Shown here piece by piece: positions 17,905 to 25,841 of a stretch of 64,000 nt of DNA (positions are counted from its first letter, which is position 1; the number at the start of each line of letters is the position of its first letter). Below the pieces are notes generated by a model. It searched no databases, was not told where the DNA came from, and saw only the letters and a program-made list of their open reading frames with translations. The stretch is from Streptomyces dengpaensis (GTDB lineage Bacteria; Actinomycetota; Actinomycetes; Streptomycetales; Streptomycetaceae). Both the position numbers and the translations under genes were made by a program. Location: the NCBI RefSeq assembly GCF_002946835.1, contig NZ_CP026652.1:2976001-3040000 (forward strand), written 5' to 3'.

Positions 17905-18501
17905 CTACTCCTCGCGCGCGGCGGGCAGATGGGGCAGCCGGTCGGCGGCGACCACGCCTTCGAGGTAGCCACGCGCACGCTCGGTGCGCGGATACGCCTC
18001 GAGGAGACGCCAGAAGCGGGGACCGTGTCCGGGCACGAGCAGGTGGGCGAGTTCGTGGACGAGGACGTAGTCGACGACGTACTCGGGCATGCCCTGCAAC
18101 CGGTGCGACAGACGGATGCTGCCCTCGGACGGGGTGCACGACCCCCAGCGCGTGTTCTGGTTGGTGACCCAGCGCACCGACGTGGGCCGGGCGCGGCCGT
18201 CGAAGTACTGGCCCGACAATCGCTCCGCGCGTTCGGCCAGCTCGGCGTCGCCGAGCACCCTCTTGTTCTCCTGGGCGGCCAGTTTGTCGAGCATGACGGT
18301 CACCCAGCGCTGCTCCTCCGCCTCGGACATGCGAGCGGGGATGAGCACGACGGTGCGATCGCCCTCGCGGTACGCGGAGACCGTTCTGCGCCGTCGCGCG
18401 CTCCTGCGAACCTCGATCGCGCTCGCCCCCGAGCCGCTTGGCGGCGGGCTCGTCGTGCTGCGCTGTGGTTTTCCGGCGCGGTGCAGTGGGTCGGCGGGCA
18501 C
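17905..18501 (-). CDS. YgjP/M48-type metallopeptidase
   Basis: The 198-residue protein contains HELAHLLVPGH near residue 150, the HExxH zinc site with a third His. The upstream block NQNTRWGSCTPSEGSIRLSHRLQ is typical of the YgjP (DUF45) family. The N-terminus is basic and low complexity. The family is soluble and its substrates are poorly known. The gene is divergent from the E1-like gene at 18720; the 218-nt gap shows no other gene. Confidence 0.9.
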   Translation of the reverse strand: MPADPLHRAGKPQRSTTSPPPSGSGASAIEVRRSARRRRTVSAYREGDRTVVLIPARMSEAEEQRWVTVMLDKLAAQENKRVLGDAELAERAERLSGQYFDGRARPTSVRWVTNQNTRWGSCTPSEGSIRLSHRLQGMPEYVVDYVLVHELAHLLVPGHGPRFWRLLEAYPRTERARGYLEGVVAADRLPHLPAAREE

Positions 18502-18719
18502 GCCCCGACGTTACCTGCTGCACATGGGGGAAGTCCCGCCCCCGGGACGGTTCGGTGACGATCCGCACCCCGAGCGCTTGATTTGTACGACGAATAGTGC
18601 CGCCTGTGGACAACTTTCGGCACGGTTCGGCCGGGGCGGGCATGCTGACATTCGATCGGCGGCGCAGGACGCACTCCCGTCGGCACACAGGGACGCTCTA
18701 CGGGCTACGGGGGTAGGTC

Positions 18720-19958
18720 ATGCATCCGGTCAGGCATTCGGTCAGGCATTCGGTCAGGCATTCGGTCAGCCATCCGATGGTGAAGCCCGCGTTGCGGCGC
18801 GGTTGGCGGGATCTCAACACCCTGCAGTTCGGGATGGCGCCCGCGCACGCGATGGTTCTGGGCCCGATGGACACGGCGACGGGCAGCTTCCTCGACCTGC
18901 TCGACGGGACACGCGGGATGCCGATGCTGCGCGATGAGGGGCGGAAGATGGGGCTGCCCGAGGGCCATGTCGACGGGCTCGTGGAGCGGCTGGCCCGGTC
19001 AGGGCTGCTGGACGACGCGACCGGAGGCGGCTCGGCCGCGGACGCGTTGCGTAAGAAGAAGGAGGTCCTGGACCGGCTGCGCCCCGAGCTCGCCTCCCTC
19101 TCCCTCGTCGCGCCCGAACCGGGCGACGCCGTCGAACGACTGGCCGCCCGCCGCTCCCTGCGCGTAGAGGTGCGCGGCGCCGGCCGCGTGGGAGTGGTCC
19201 TGGCCGCACTGCTCGCGGGCGCGGGCGTGGGAGAGGTCGATGTGCGCGACATCGGCTGCGTCGAGCCGTGGGACGTTGCACCGGGCGGGCTGCCCGCCGA
19301 GTCCATCGGCGAGCGCCGTCAGGAGGCCGCCCGCCGGGCAGTGCACGGTGCGGCACCGGACCGTCCACCCCGGACGTCCTCGAAGGAGCGGGGGACGAAA
19401 GAGGTACGAGGACTGTCGCTGGTGATCCTCGCCCCTCGGGACGACCTCGCCGTCCACGCACCCGATCCAGCCGCGGCCGAGGCCCTGCTCGCCTCGGGGA
19501 CGCCCCATCTCTACGCGGGTGTGGTCGAAGGCACCGGGGTCGTCGGCCCCTTGGTACTGCCCGGAGACACCGGCTGCGCGGGCTGTCTGGACCGGGGGCG
19601 TGTCGACCGCGATCCGACGTGGCCTCGCCTGGTCGCGCAGTGGCGCTCCGGACGGCAGCGCAAGGTACACGCGTGCGACCTCACGCTGGCGGCCTGCGTC
19701 GCCGGCTTGGCCGCGGGTCACGCACTTGCCTTCCTCGACGGGGAGTTGCCCTCGAGCGCGGGCGCGCGCTGGGAGGCATCGGTCCCGGGCCTCGACTGGC
19801 ACGCCAGACCCATCTGGTCGCATCCGGCATGCCCGTGCGGCGCGGCGGAGAAGGCTAAGGGGGAGCGGGTCTCCGAGGAGGGCGAGCCGCACGAGACAAT
19901 GGCCCGGCAACAGCCGTACGCGGCACGGCTGTCTGGGACTTGGAGGGCGCATGTCTGA
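18720..19958 (+). CDS. orphan E1-like (ThiF/HesA) protein with peptide-clamp-like N-terminus
   Basis: The 412-residue protein resembles E1-like partners of azole-forming cyclodehydratases. Residues 20-105 (RRGWRDLNTLQFGMAPAHAM) look like the winged-helix, peptide-binding part. Residues 140-390 are a Rossmann E1 domain (VRGAGRVGVVLAALLAGAGVG, VRDIG..DVAPGGL). Zinc cysteines appear as CAGC and CPC. Classical ThiF adenylation residues (the NLxRQ motif) are not evident, and no YcaO gene or precursor peptide is nearby, so adenylation is doubtful. The first 17 residues are RHSV repeats from a 12-bp tandem repeat. GGGGGTAGG before ATG 18720 supports this start, though MVKP at 18777 is possible. It overlaps the next gene by 8 nt. 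Confidence 0.75.
   Translation: MHPVRHSVRHSVRHSVSHPMVKPALRRGWRDLNTLQFGMAPAHAMVLGPMDTATGSFLDLLDGTRGMPMLRDEGRKMGLPEGHVDGLVERLARSGLLDDATGGGSAADALRKKKEVLDRLRPELASLSLVAPEPGDAVERLAARRSLRVEVRGAGRVGVVLAALLAGAGVGEVDVRDIGCVEPWDVAPGGLPAESIGERRQEAARRAVHGAAPDRPPRTSSKERGTKEVRGLSLVILAPRDDLAVHAPDPAAAEALLASGTPHLYAGVVEGTGVVGPLVLPGDTGCAGCLDRGRVDRDPTWPRLVAQWRSGRQRKVHACDLTLAACVAGLAAGHALAFLDGELPSSAGARWEASVPGLDWHARPIWSHPACPCGAAEKAKGERVSEEGEPHETMARQQPYAARLSGTWRAHV
18722..18775 (+). repeat. 12-bp tandem repeat, about four units
   Basis: CGGTCAGGCATT-type units repeat in frame at the start of the E1-like gene, coding the string HSVR. The last unit carries one change. Copy number probably varies among strains. Confidence 0.85.
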
Positions 19959-21315
19959 TCTTCCCCGGAAGGCGGTCACCCGAACCGCCAAACTCGCCGC
20001 GCTGCCGCTCGGCTTCGCCGGGCGGGCGACCTGGGGGCTCGGCAAACGGATCGGCGGGATGTCGGCGGAGATCGTGGGCCGTGAGCTCCAGCAGCGCACG
20101 GCGGAGCAGCTGTTCAAGGTGCTCGGCGAGCTCAAGGGCGGCGCCATGAAGTTCGGGCAGGCGCTGTCCGTCTTCGAGTCGGCGCTGCCCGAGGAGATCG
20201 CGGGGCCTTACCGTGCTGCACTGACGAAACTTCAGGAAGCGGCGCCCCCCATGCCGACGAGCACCGTCCACTCCGTACTGGAGGAGCGGCTCGGCGAGGA
20301 CTGGCCCGAGCTGTTCGTGGAGTTCGAGGACAAACCGTCCGCCGCGGCCTCGATCGGCCAGGTGCACCGGGCGGTGTGGCACGACGGGCGCGAGGTCGCG
20401 GTCAAGGTGCAGTACCCCGGGGCGGGCGAGGCCCTGCTGTCCGACCTGAACCAGATCGGCCGATTCGCCCGGCTCCTCGGCCCGTTGATCCCTGGCATGG
20501 ACATCAAGCCGCTCATCGCGGAACTGCGCGACCGGGTCTCCGAGGAGCTCGACTACGGACTGGAGGCACAGGCTCAGAAGGCGCACGCGGATGAGTTCGC
20601 GGGCGACCCGGATGTCCTCGTACCGGCCGTGGTCCACCAGTGCGACCAGGTCCTGGTGACCGAATGGATCGACGGAACGCCTCTGTCGGAAGTGATCGCC
20701 GACGGCACCCAGGAGCAGCGGGACCGCGCCGGACAGCTGCTGGCCCGCTTTCTCTTCTCGGGCCCCGCTCGCACCCGCCTGCTGCACGCCGATCCGCACC
20801 CGGGCAACTTCCGTCTCCTGCCGGACGAGAAGAACGGCTGGCGCCTGGGTGTCCTGGACTTCGGCACGGTCGACCGCCTCCCCGGCGGTCTGCCCCTGCC
20901 GATCGGCAACTCCCTCCGCATGACCCTCGACGGAGATGCCGAAGCGGTCTACGAGTTGCTCTGCGAGGAGGGCTTCGTCAAGGAGTCCATCGACCTCGAA
21001 CCCGACGCGGTCCTGGACTACCTCCTGCCGATCATCGAACCGGCCCAGGCCGACGAGTTCACCTTCACCCGGAACTGGATGCGCAGTCAGGCCGCGCGGG
21101 TGGCCGACCCCCGCTCCCCCGCGTACCAACTGGGCAAGCGGCTCAACCTGCCCCCGTCCTACCTCCTGATACATCGTGTGACCCTGAGCACCATCGGCGT
21201 CCTGTGCCAACTCGGCGCGACGGTCCGCCTCCGCGATGAACTGGAGGAGTGGCTACCGGGGTTCGTGCCGTACGAGGGGCTTCTCGAAGGGGAGGACGCC
21301 GCGGCGGAGGCGTGA
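19951..21315 (+). CDS. ABC1/UbiB (ADCK) family atypical kinase
   Basis: This is a 454-residue UbiB/COQ8-type kinase-like protein. Family motifs are all visible: the KxGQ motif in GGAMKFGQALS (near residue 67), the Ala-rich loop AAASIGQVH (near 132), the ATP-binding Lys in VAVKVQYPG, the catalytic loop LLHADPHPGNF (near 282) and the metal site VLDFGTV. COQ8 relatives act as ATPases or kinases supporting isoprenoid-quinone metabolism. A similar role in menaquinone biology is only inferred. ATG 19951 has GGAGGG at a good distance; in-frame sequence further upstream belongs to the overlapping E1-like gene. The 8-nt overlap suggests coupling. Confidence 0.9.
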   Translation: MSDLPRKAVTRTAKLAALPLGFAGRATWGLGKRIGGMSAEIVGRELQQRTAEQLFKVLGELKGGAMKFGQALSVFESALPEEIAGPYRAALTKLQEAAPPMPTSTVHSVLEERLGEDWPELFVEFEDKPSAAASIGQVHRAVWHDGREVAVKVQYPGAGEALLSDLNQIGRFARLLGPLIPGMDIKPLIAELRDRVSEELDYGLEAQAQKAHADEFAGDPDVLVPAVVHQCDQVLVTEWIDGTPLSEVIADGTQEQRDRAGQLLARFLFSGPARTRLLHADPHPGNFRLLPDEKNGWRLGVLDFGTVDRLPGGLPLPIGNSLRMTLDGDAEAVYELLCEEGFVKESIDLEPDAVLDYLLPIIEPAQADEFTFTRNWMRSQAARVADPRSPAYQLGKRLNLPPSYLLIHRVTLSTIGVLCQLGATVRLRDELEEWLPGFVPYEGLLEGEDAAAEA

Positions 21316-21347
21316 GGGAGGCGAGGCGGCGGCCCGGCCTCGTGGGG

Positions 21348-21575
21348 CTACCACCACGCCGAGTCCAGCCGGCCCTCGATCGCTCTGAGGTGGGCGCGGG
21401 CGCAGTTGTCGCAGAAGTAGTGGCGGGTGCCGTTCTCGACGGAACAGGTCCATGTCGGCTGGGGGCCGTCGGCCGGTGTGCCGCAGCGGGCGCACACGAT
21501 GTGCTGGGCATCGCCCGCGTCGGGCCGCGGTGCGGAGCCGGTGGTGCTGTCACTGTCCCCGGAAAGACTCGTCAC
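21348..21575 (-). CDS. small zinc-finger-like protein
   Basis: The 75-residue protein has two CxxC pairs (CARCG, CDNCA), separated by about 27 residues and including TWTCSVENG. This should bind one zinc ion. The sequence ends AHLRAIEGRLDSAWW. The GTG at 21575 is chosen as the first start giving a sensible protein; the open frame above it is low-quality and crosses a terminator. Function unknown. Confidence 0.75.
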   Translation of the reverse strand: MTSLSGDSDSTTGSAPRPDAGDAQHIVCARCGTPADGPQPTWTCSVENGTRHYFCDNCARAHLRAIEGRLDSAWW

Positions 21576-21621
21576 TCGGCGACGATATCCCCGGGATCGG
21601 CGGTTCGCCCGGCACAACGCA

Positions 21622-21657
21622 CCGCGGGGGCCGGTCCGTTCGGACCGGCCCCCGCGG
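21622..21657. terminator. strong hairpin between wblC-linked gene and zinc-finger gene
   Basis: A perfect 16-bp GC-rich stem (21622-21637 with 21642-21657) and 4-nt loop lie 36 nt past the stop of the small basic protein gene. It ends the wblC transcript on the minus strand. Confidence 0.75.
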
Positions 21658-21693
21658 GGAATCACTTCCTGCCAGTGCTGCGACTGCCGTCGG

Positions 21694-22017
21694 CTACTGC
21701 ATGACCGCCATGGCCAGCGCGCGCCGGGCTCGCATCGAGGCGCGCTCGGCCCGACGCTGCATGCGGCGGGCAGTCGCCAGGCGCACGGCCCGGCGTTCCT
21801 GCTCGGCCCGGTGCAGTCGCTCGTGCATATGCGCACGAGCCAGGGCTTCTGGGATGAGTTGCATCTCTCGGGTCCTGTTCTGACGCGAGTCGTTCGCGCC
21901 GGTGGTGGTGAAGTCTGAGGTCGCGGAGCCTGCGGGCTCGCTGGTGGACGGCTTCATCGGGGCCTGTTTCTTGGGGTCGTGCGTCAGGGGGCGATCGATC
22001 GTTCCTCGGGCGTTCAT
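21694..22017 (-). CDS. small basic helical protein coupled to wblC
   Basis: This is up to 107 residues. The C-terminal half (from MQLIPEALARAHMHERLHRAE) is a highly basic Arg/Ala/Met-rich helix and is the part likely conserved in streptomycetes. Its ATG at 22017 overlaps the wblC stop as ATGA, suggesting translational coupling. An internal ATG at 21864 has AGGA 9 nt upstream and would give 56 residues, so either start may be used. Function unknown; co-expression with wblC is inferred. Confidence 0.65.
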   Translation of the reverse strand: MNARGTIDRPLTHDPKKQAPMKPSTSEPAGSATSDFTTTGANDSRQNRTREMQLIPEALARAHMHERLHRAEQERRAVRLATARRMQRRAERASMRARRALAMAVMQ

Positions 22018-22382
22018 GCCGCAACCGGGTTCTTGCGCGGGCGGCCACGCGGCCGCTTGCGGGCCACGACAACACCCTGGACGAACAGCTCGCCACCCCA
22101 GACGCCCCAGGGCTCACGCCGCTCCTTGGCCCCGGCGAGGCAGGCCTCGATCAGCGGGCAGGTGCGGCAGAGGGACTTGGCGTACTCGACGTCGGCCGGC
22201 GACTCGGCGAAGAAGACCTCCGGGTCGTAGGAGCGGCAGGGGACGGGTACGCCGAGGTTCTCGATGGCGTCGTCGAGCGCGGTGAGCGCAGTGAGCGGGG
22301 TCAAGGTGGAGTCCTCCGTGAGGCCGGGCGGGGGGATCGTTTCGGAAGGCGGTACGGACGGGGCGTGCGCTTCGAGTTGCAC
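22014..22382 (-). CDS. wblC: WhiB-family regulator WblC (WhiB7 orthologue)
   Basis: The 122-residue protein has the WhiB iron-sulfur fold: Cys at PVPCRSYDP, a CRTC pair and CLAG, giving four cysteines for a 4Fe-4S cluster. The G[V/I]WGG turn that contacts sigma region 4 is present, followed by the C-terminal AT-hook RGRPRK. The AT-hook and ELFVQGVVVARK block identify WhiB7/WblC, the activator of intrinsic antibiotic resistance and ribosome-stress genes. GTG 22382 follows GAGGAAG at a suitable distance. A leader of about 600 nt with an upstream ORF, an attenuator hairpin and a WhiB7-type promoter precedes it, so both antibiotic-sensing attenuation and autoactivation are likely. Confidence 0.95.
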   Translation of the reverse strand: MQLEAHAPSVPPSETIPPPGLTEDSTLTPLTALTALDDAIENLGVPVPCRSYDPEVFFAESPADVEYAKSLCRTCPLIEACLAGAKERREPWGVWGGELFVQGVVVARKRPRGRPRKNPVAA

Positions 22383-22498
22383 GGTTCGTCTTCCTCGTCT
22401 GGTCGTGCCGGCCGGTTGGCCGGTTGGCGGCTGGTACCGGGTTCTTTTCTTGTCCCGAGGCCCCTTCGCTCTGCCGCCCCCGGTCGGGGACAAACAGA

Positions 22499-22533
22499 AG
22501 GGCCGCGGATCCCGGGTGGGGTTCCGCGGCCCT
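22499..22533 (-). terminator. putative attenuator hairpin in wblC leader
   Basis: On the minus strand an 11-bp perfect stem (arms 22533-22523 and 22509-22499) is followed by TTCTGTTTG. It lies 24 nt past the stop of the upstream ORF and 117 nt before the wblC start, where a premature terminator would be expected. Confidence 0.65.
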
Positions 22534-22556
22534 GAAGGCGCCGGCCTGATGGAGAA

Positions 22557-22880
22557 TCAGGCTGGATCACTCCAGGGTTCAGGCCCACGGAAGGCCCACA
22601 TCGTGTGGTGCTGCGTCGTCTGCTTCAGGGATCCGGCACCGGCTGCCGCAAAGGCATAGGCCTTCGCCTCTGCCACTACTGCCGCTTCCAGTGCCTGGGT
22701 CGGTCGCTCATTGCGCTCACGGATGGGAAGACCCGCAGGAGACGCGGAGGACGCCGGACGGGCGGCACGGATGCCGGACAGACCGGTGCCCAGGTTCGAG
22801 ACGCCGAGCATGCACGTGGAGACGACCGAGCGATCGGTCATTTTGACGGTGCTGACGGAGCTGGTGTTGATGCTGATCAC
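22557..22880 (-). CDS. upstream ORF in wblC leader
   Basis: A 107-codon frame starts at GTG 22880 behind a near-perfect GAGGAGGC site at 7-nt spacing. It encodes a Ser/Ala-rich peptide (N-terminus MISINTSSVSTVKM) ending TMWAFRGPEPWSDPA. Its TGA falls inside a small hairpin (22545-22561), directly before the attenuator. whiB7/wblC genes are known to be controlled by translation of an upstream ORF in the leader. The peptide itself is probably not functional; the act of translating it would matter. The exact reading frame used is inferred from the ribosome site. Confidence 0.55.
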   Translation of the reverse strand: MISINTSSVSTVKMTDRSVVSTCMLGVSNLGTGLSGIRAARPASSASPAGLPIRERNERPTQALEAAVVAEAKAYAFAAAGAGSLKQTTQHHTMWAFRGPEPWSDPA

Positions 22881-22944
22881 TGGAATCGCCTCCTCTCGGC
22901 GTCTAAGGGGACCAGGGTGAGCCGGTCCGACGGTTATTAAGTAC

Positions 22945-22987
22945 AGCACGGAACCAGGGCCTTGGAGAAGGCCGCCGCTTCCGTGCT
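22945..22987 (-). other. 5' leader hairpin of wblC transcript
   Basis: Nested inverted repeats (AGCACGGAA with TTCCGTGCT outside, GGCCTT with AAGGCC inside) lie at the start of the predicted wblC transcript. They could stabilise the leader or take part in attenuation. Confidence 0.55.
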
Positions 22988-22990
22988 TAG

Positions 22991-23030
22991 AACCTATGGG
23001 GATTGCCGGGGCATGCGCAAACTATTTTTT
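22991..23030 (-). promoter_or_regulatory. wblC promoter, WhiB7-type
   Basis: Reading the minus strand, AAAAAATAGT (23030-23021) directly abuts TTGCGC (23020-23015), then an 18-bp spacer and TAGGTT (22996-22991). An AT-rich patch just upstream of the -35 box is the recognised mark of WhiB7-activated promoters, contacted by the AT-hook. Confidence 0.65.
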
Positions 23031-23043
23031 CGACGAGTTTGTT

Positions 23044-25239
23044 TCAGTCATCCTCGTCGCCTCCGCCAAGCTCTTGACCGGCACAGATGGCCAGAACATC
23101 GGCTCCGTAGCGGTTGAGTTTGCGCACGCCGACGCCGGGGATCCGCGCGAGCTCGCCCTCGTCGTCGGGCACGGTCTCGGCAATCGCCATCAGCGTCTTG
23201 TCGGTGAAGACGCAGAACGCGGGCTGCCCACTGCGCTGCGCCTGCACCGCCCGCCATGCGCGCAGCCGCTCGTAGAGAGCCTCGTCCATGTCGGAGGGGC
23301 AGTCCTCACAGCGCATCAGTTTCATCTCGCCGGCGTCGGTCAGCGTACGTCCGCAGACCCGGCAGCGCGCCGGTGTCCGGCTCGTCCGCCGTACGACGGA
23401 GCCGCCGCTGCTTCCGATGCCGCGCTCGATGCCTCCCGTACCGCCGCCGGCGCTCCGGCCCGCGGTGGCGACGGAGCCCGGGCGCAGTCCGTCGAGGAAG
23501 CGGCTGGGCCGGCGGTTGGGTCTGCCGCCGGGTGAACGGGACAACGCCCACGAGACACAGAGGTGTTCTCTGGCGCGGGTGACGCCGACATAGAGGAGGC
23601 GGCGCTCCTCCTCGATCTGCTCGTCGGTCTTTGCGTAGGTGATCGGCATCATGCCCTCGGCCACGCCGACCAGGAAGACGACGTCCCACTCCAGGCCCTT
23701 GGCAGAGTGCAGGGAGGCAAGGGTGACGCCCTGCACGGTCGGGGCGTGCTGGGCGCTCGCGCGCTCGTCGAGCTCCGCCACCAGGTCGCTGAGGGAAGCG
23801 CCCTCCTTGGCGGCGGCGAAGTCCTGTGCCAGGTACACGAGGGCGGCCAGCGACTCCCAGCGCTCTCTGACCGCGCCGGAGCCTGCAGGTGGCTGGCTGG
23901 TCCACCCCTCGCCGGACAGCACGGCACGGACCTGTGAGGGCAGGTCGACGGCGTCGTCGAGCAGGGAGTCGTTACCCCCGAAGCGGGCCGCGGCGCGCAG
24001 GGCGGCGCCCGCCTTGCGCACCTCGGGGCGGTCGAAGAACCGCTCGGCTCCGCGCAGCTGATAGGGCACTCCGGCGTCGGCAAGGGCCTGTTCGTAGATC
24101 TCGGACTGGGAGTTCGTACGGAACAGGATCGCGATCTCGCCCGCGGGGACGCCGGAGGCGATGAGGTCGCGGATGCGGCGGGCGGCTCCCTCGGCCTCAG
24201 CGGGCTCGTCCGTGTACTCGGCGTAGACCGGCTCGGGGCCCGGGGCGCGCTGGGAGATCAGCTCCAGGCGGTGCTCGGCGGCCCGGCCGCGGGCCTGAGC
24301 GAGCAGGCCGTTGGCGAGGCGGACGACCTGGGGCGAGGAGCGGTAGTCGCGGACGAGCTTGACGACGGTGGCTCCGGGGTGGCGGGTGCGGAAGTCAAGA
24401 AGGTGGTCGGGAGTTGCACCGGTGAACGAATAGATCGTCTGGCTGGCGTCACCGACGACGCAGAGGCTGTCGCGCTCGCCGAGCCACAGATCCAGGAGGC
24501 GCTGCTGGAGCGGGCTGACGTCCTGGTACTCGTCGACCACAAAGTGCTGGTACTGGGAGCGGACCTGCTCCGCGATGTCGTGCCGGTCCTGGAGGATGGC
24601 GACGGTCAGCAGCAGGACGTCCTCGAAGTCGATGACCGAGCGGTCACGCTTGAGGTCCTCGTACGTCCCGTAGAGCTGGGCGATCTCGGCCGGGTTCCGG
24701 GGGGCTTCGCGGCCGGCCTTGGCGGCGGCGGCCGCGTAGTCGGCGGGGATGGTCTGGGTGACCTTGGACCATTCGATCTCGGCGGTGACGTCCCGCAGTT
24801 CGCCCCGGTCGAGGCGGATGCGGCAGGCGGCCGCCGCGTCGGCGACGAGCTGGATCTTGCGGTCGACGAGCCGGGGCAGGCTGCCACCGACCGCCTTCGG
24901 CCAGAAGTACTGGAGCTGGCGCAGCGCCGCGGAGTGGAAGGTGCGGGCCTGGACACCTCCGGCGCCGAGCTGGCGGAGGCGGCCGCGCATCTCGCCCGCC
25001 GCGCGGTTGGTGAAGGTGACGGCCAGCACGCTGGAGGGCTGGAGGATCCCGGCGCGCACCCCGTAGGCGATGCGGTGGGTGATCGCCCGCGTCTTGCCCG
25101 TGCCGGCACCCGCCAGCACGCACACCGGACCGTGCAGGGCGGTAGCGACCTCGCGCTGCTCGGGGTCGAGCCCGTCGAGCACCGCGTCGGCCGTGTCCGG
25201 AACCTGCGGGAAGAGGGTGGAGTGCGTTGCTGCTGTCAC
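23044..25239 (-). CDS. uvrD2: ATP-dependent DNA helicase UvrD2
   Basis: This is a 731-residue superfamily 1A helicase: Walker A AGAGTGKT near residue 40, Walker B FVVDEYQDV, motif III GDASQTIYSFTGA and motif IV LVRDYRSS. The C-terminal part has a four-cysteine zinc patch (CRVC ... CEDC) and then an HRDC domain (VRKLNRYGADVLAICAGQEL). Helicase plus tetracysteine plus HRDC is the UvrD2 layout described in mycobacteria, where it is a 3'-5' helicase in DNA repair. GTG 25239 is chosen as the start of the conserved MTAATHSTLFPQVP block; the open frame continues upstream. Its stop is close to the divergently placed wblC promoter. Confidence 0.93.
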   Translation of the reverse strand: MTAATHSTLFPQVPDTADAVLDGLDPEQREVATALHGPVCVLAGAGTGKTRAITHRIAYGVRAGILQPSSVLAVTFTNRAAGEMRGRLRQLGAGGVQARTFHSAALRQLQYFWPKAVGGSLPRLVDRKIQLVADAAAACRIRLDRGELRDVTAEIEWSKVTQTIPADYAAAAAKAGREAPRNPAEIAQLYGTYEDLKRDRSVIDFEDVLLLTVAILQDRHDIAEQVRSQYQHFVVDEYQDVSPLQQRLLDLWLGERDSLCVVGDASQTIYSFTGATPDHLLDFRTRHPGATVVKLVRDYRSSPQVVRLANGLLAQARGRAAEHRLELISQRAPGPEPVYAEYTDEPAEAEGAARRIRDLIASGVPAGEIAILFRTNSQSEIYEQALADAGVPYQLRGAERFFDRPEVRKAGAALRAAARFGGNDSLLDDAVDLPSQVRAVLSGEGWTSQPPAGSGAVRERWESLAALVYLAQDFAAAKEGASLSDLVAELDERASAQHAPTVQGVTLASLHSAKGLEWDVVFLVGVAEGMMPITYAKTDEQIEEERRLLYVGVTRAREHLCVSWALSRSPGGRPNRRPSRFLDGLRPGSVATAGRSAGGGTGGIERGIGSSGGSVVRRTSRTPARCRVCGRTLTDAGEMKLMRCEDCPSDMDEALYERLRAWRAVQAQRSGQPAFCVFTDKTLMAIAETVPDDEGELARIPGVGVRKLNRYGADVLAICAGQELGGGDEDD

Positions 25240-25446
25240 CCCGCCATGCTGCCAGGTCGCCGGAGGCGGAAGAGCCGGTTGTCCACAGGGCGGCACTCGC
25301 AGTCGTACTAATGCGGCAAGCGTCACGTCCTGAGGCGGCAGGCGTCACGTCCCGGCCGGATACCCCCTGCGGGAATGGCGGCCGGGTCACATACGTTCCC
25401 CTGACTGCGACGACGCACCCAGAACCCATTAAGGAGCGCAATCGAC

Positions 25447-25704
25447 ATGCCGGGCACTGTGACGATGTACAGCACCACGTGGTGCGGCTACTGCCGTCGG
25501 CTGAAGAGCCAGATGGACCGCGAGGGCATCACGTACAACGAGATCAACATCGAGCAGGACCCGCAGTCCGCGGCGTTCGTGGAGAAGGCGAACGGCGGAA
25601 ACCAGACGGTTCCGACTCTTCAGATAGTTTCCTCCAGTGGTGGGCCTGCGGTCGTCATGACGAACCCGAGCCTTGCCCAGGTGAAGCGGGCGCTCGGCGT
25701 CTGA
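25447..25704 (+). CDS. mrx: mycoredoxin (actinobacterial glutaredoxin), chimeric C-terminus
   Basis: The 85-residue thioredoxin-fold protein has the active site WCGYC near residue 12 and the cis-Pro motif TVPT near 56. Mycoredoxins reduce mycothiol-mixed disulfides in actinobacteria. AAGGAG precedes the ATG. After TVPT the sequence reads LQIVSSSGGPAVVMTNPSLAQVKRALGV, whereas a displaced fragment at 26931-27017 reads TVLFPDGSTLTNPSLAQVKQKIGV, the more usual ending. The present 3' end therefore appears to have been supplied by an inserted element. The fold and active site look intact, so the protein should still work. Confidence 0.92.
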   Translation: MPGTVTMYSTTWCGYCRRLKSQMDREGITYNEINIEQDPQSAAFVEKANGGNQTVPTLQIVSSSGGPAVVMTNPSLAQVKRALGV

Positions 25705-25718
25705 CCCTCGCGAGACGC

Positions 25719-25751
25719 AACCCCCGACCGGCCTGACGCTGATCGGGGGTT
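25719..25751 (+). terminator. terminator after chimeric mycoredoxin gene
   Basis: A 9-bp stem (25719-25727 with 25743-25751) continues into TTTTG, 15 nt past the stop. It lies inside the inserted segment, so it came with the new 3' end. Confidence 0.75.
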
Positions 25752-25841
25752 TTGTGTGCCCTGGGGACCCCAGCGGCAGGACAGGGCCCGTCCTCGGCAC
25801 GCCCGGAGTCGTCTCCCCCCGTGGTCGACAGGAGGCCGTCA

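Noticed and set aside
19519..19950. Upstream extension of the UbiB-type kinase
   Set aside because: In-frame but antiphase to the E1-like gene, Arg/Ser-rich, with a better GGAGGG and ATG at 19951.
22881..22949. Upstream extension of the wblC leader ORF to 22949
   Set aside because: It would start inside the leader hairpin without a ribosome site; GTG 22880 has a near-perfect one.
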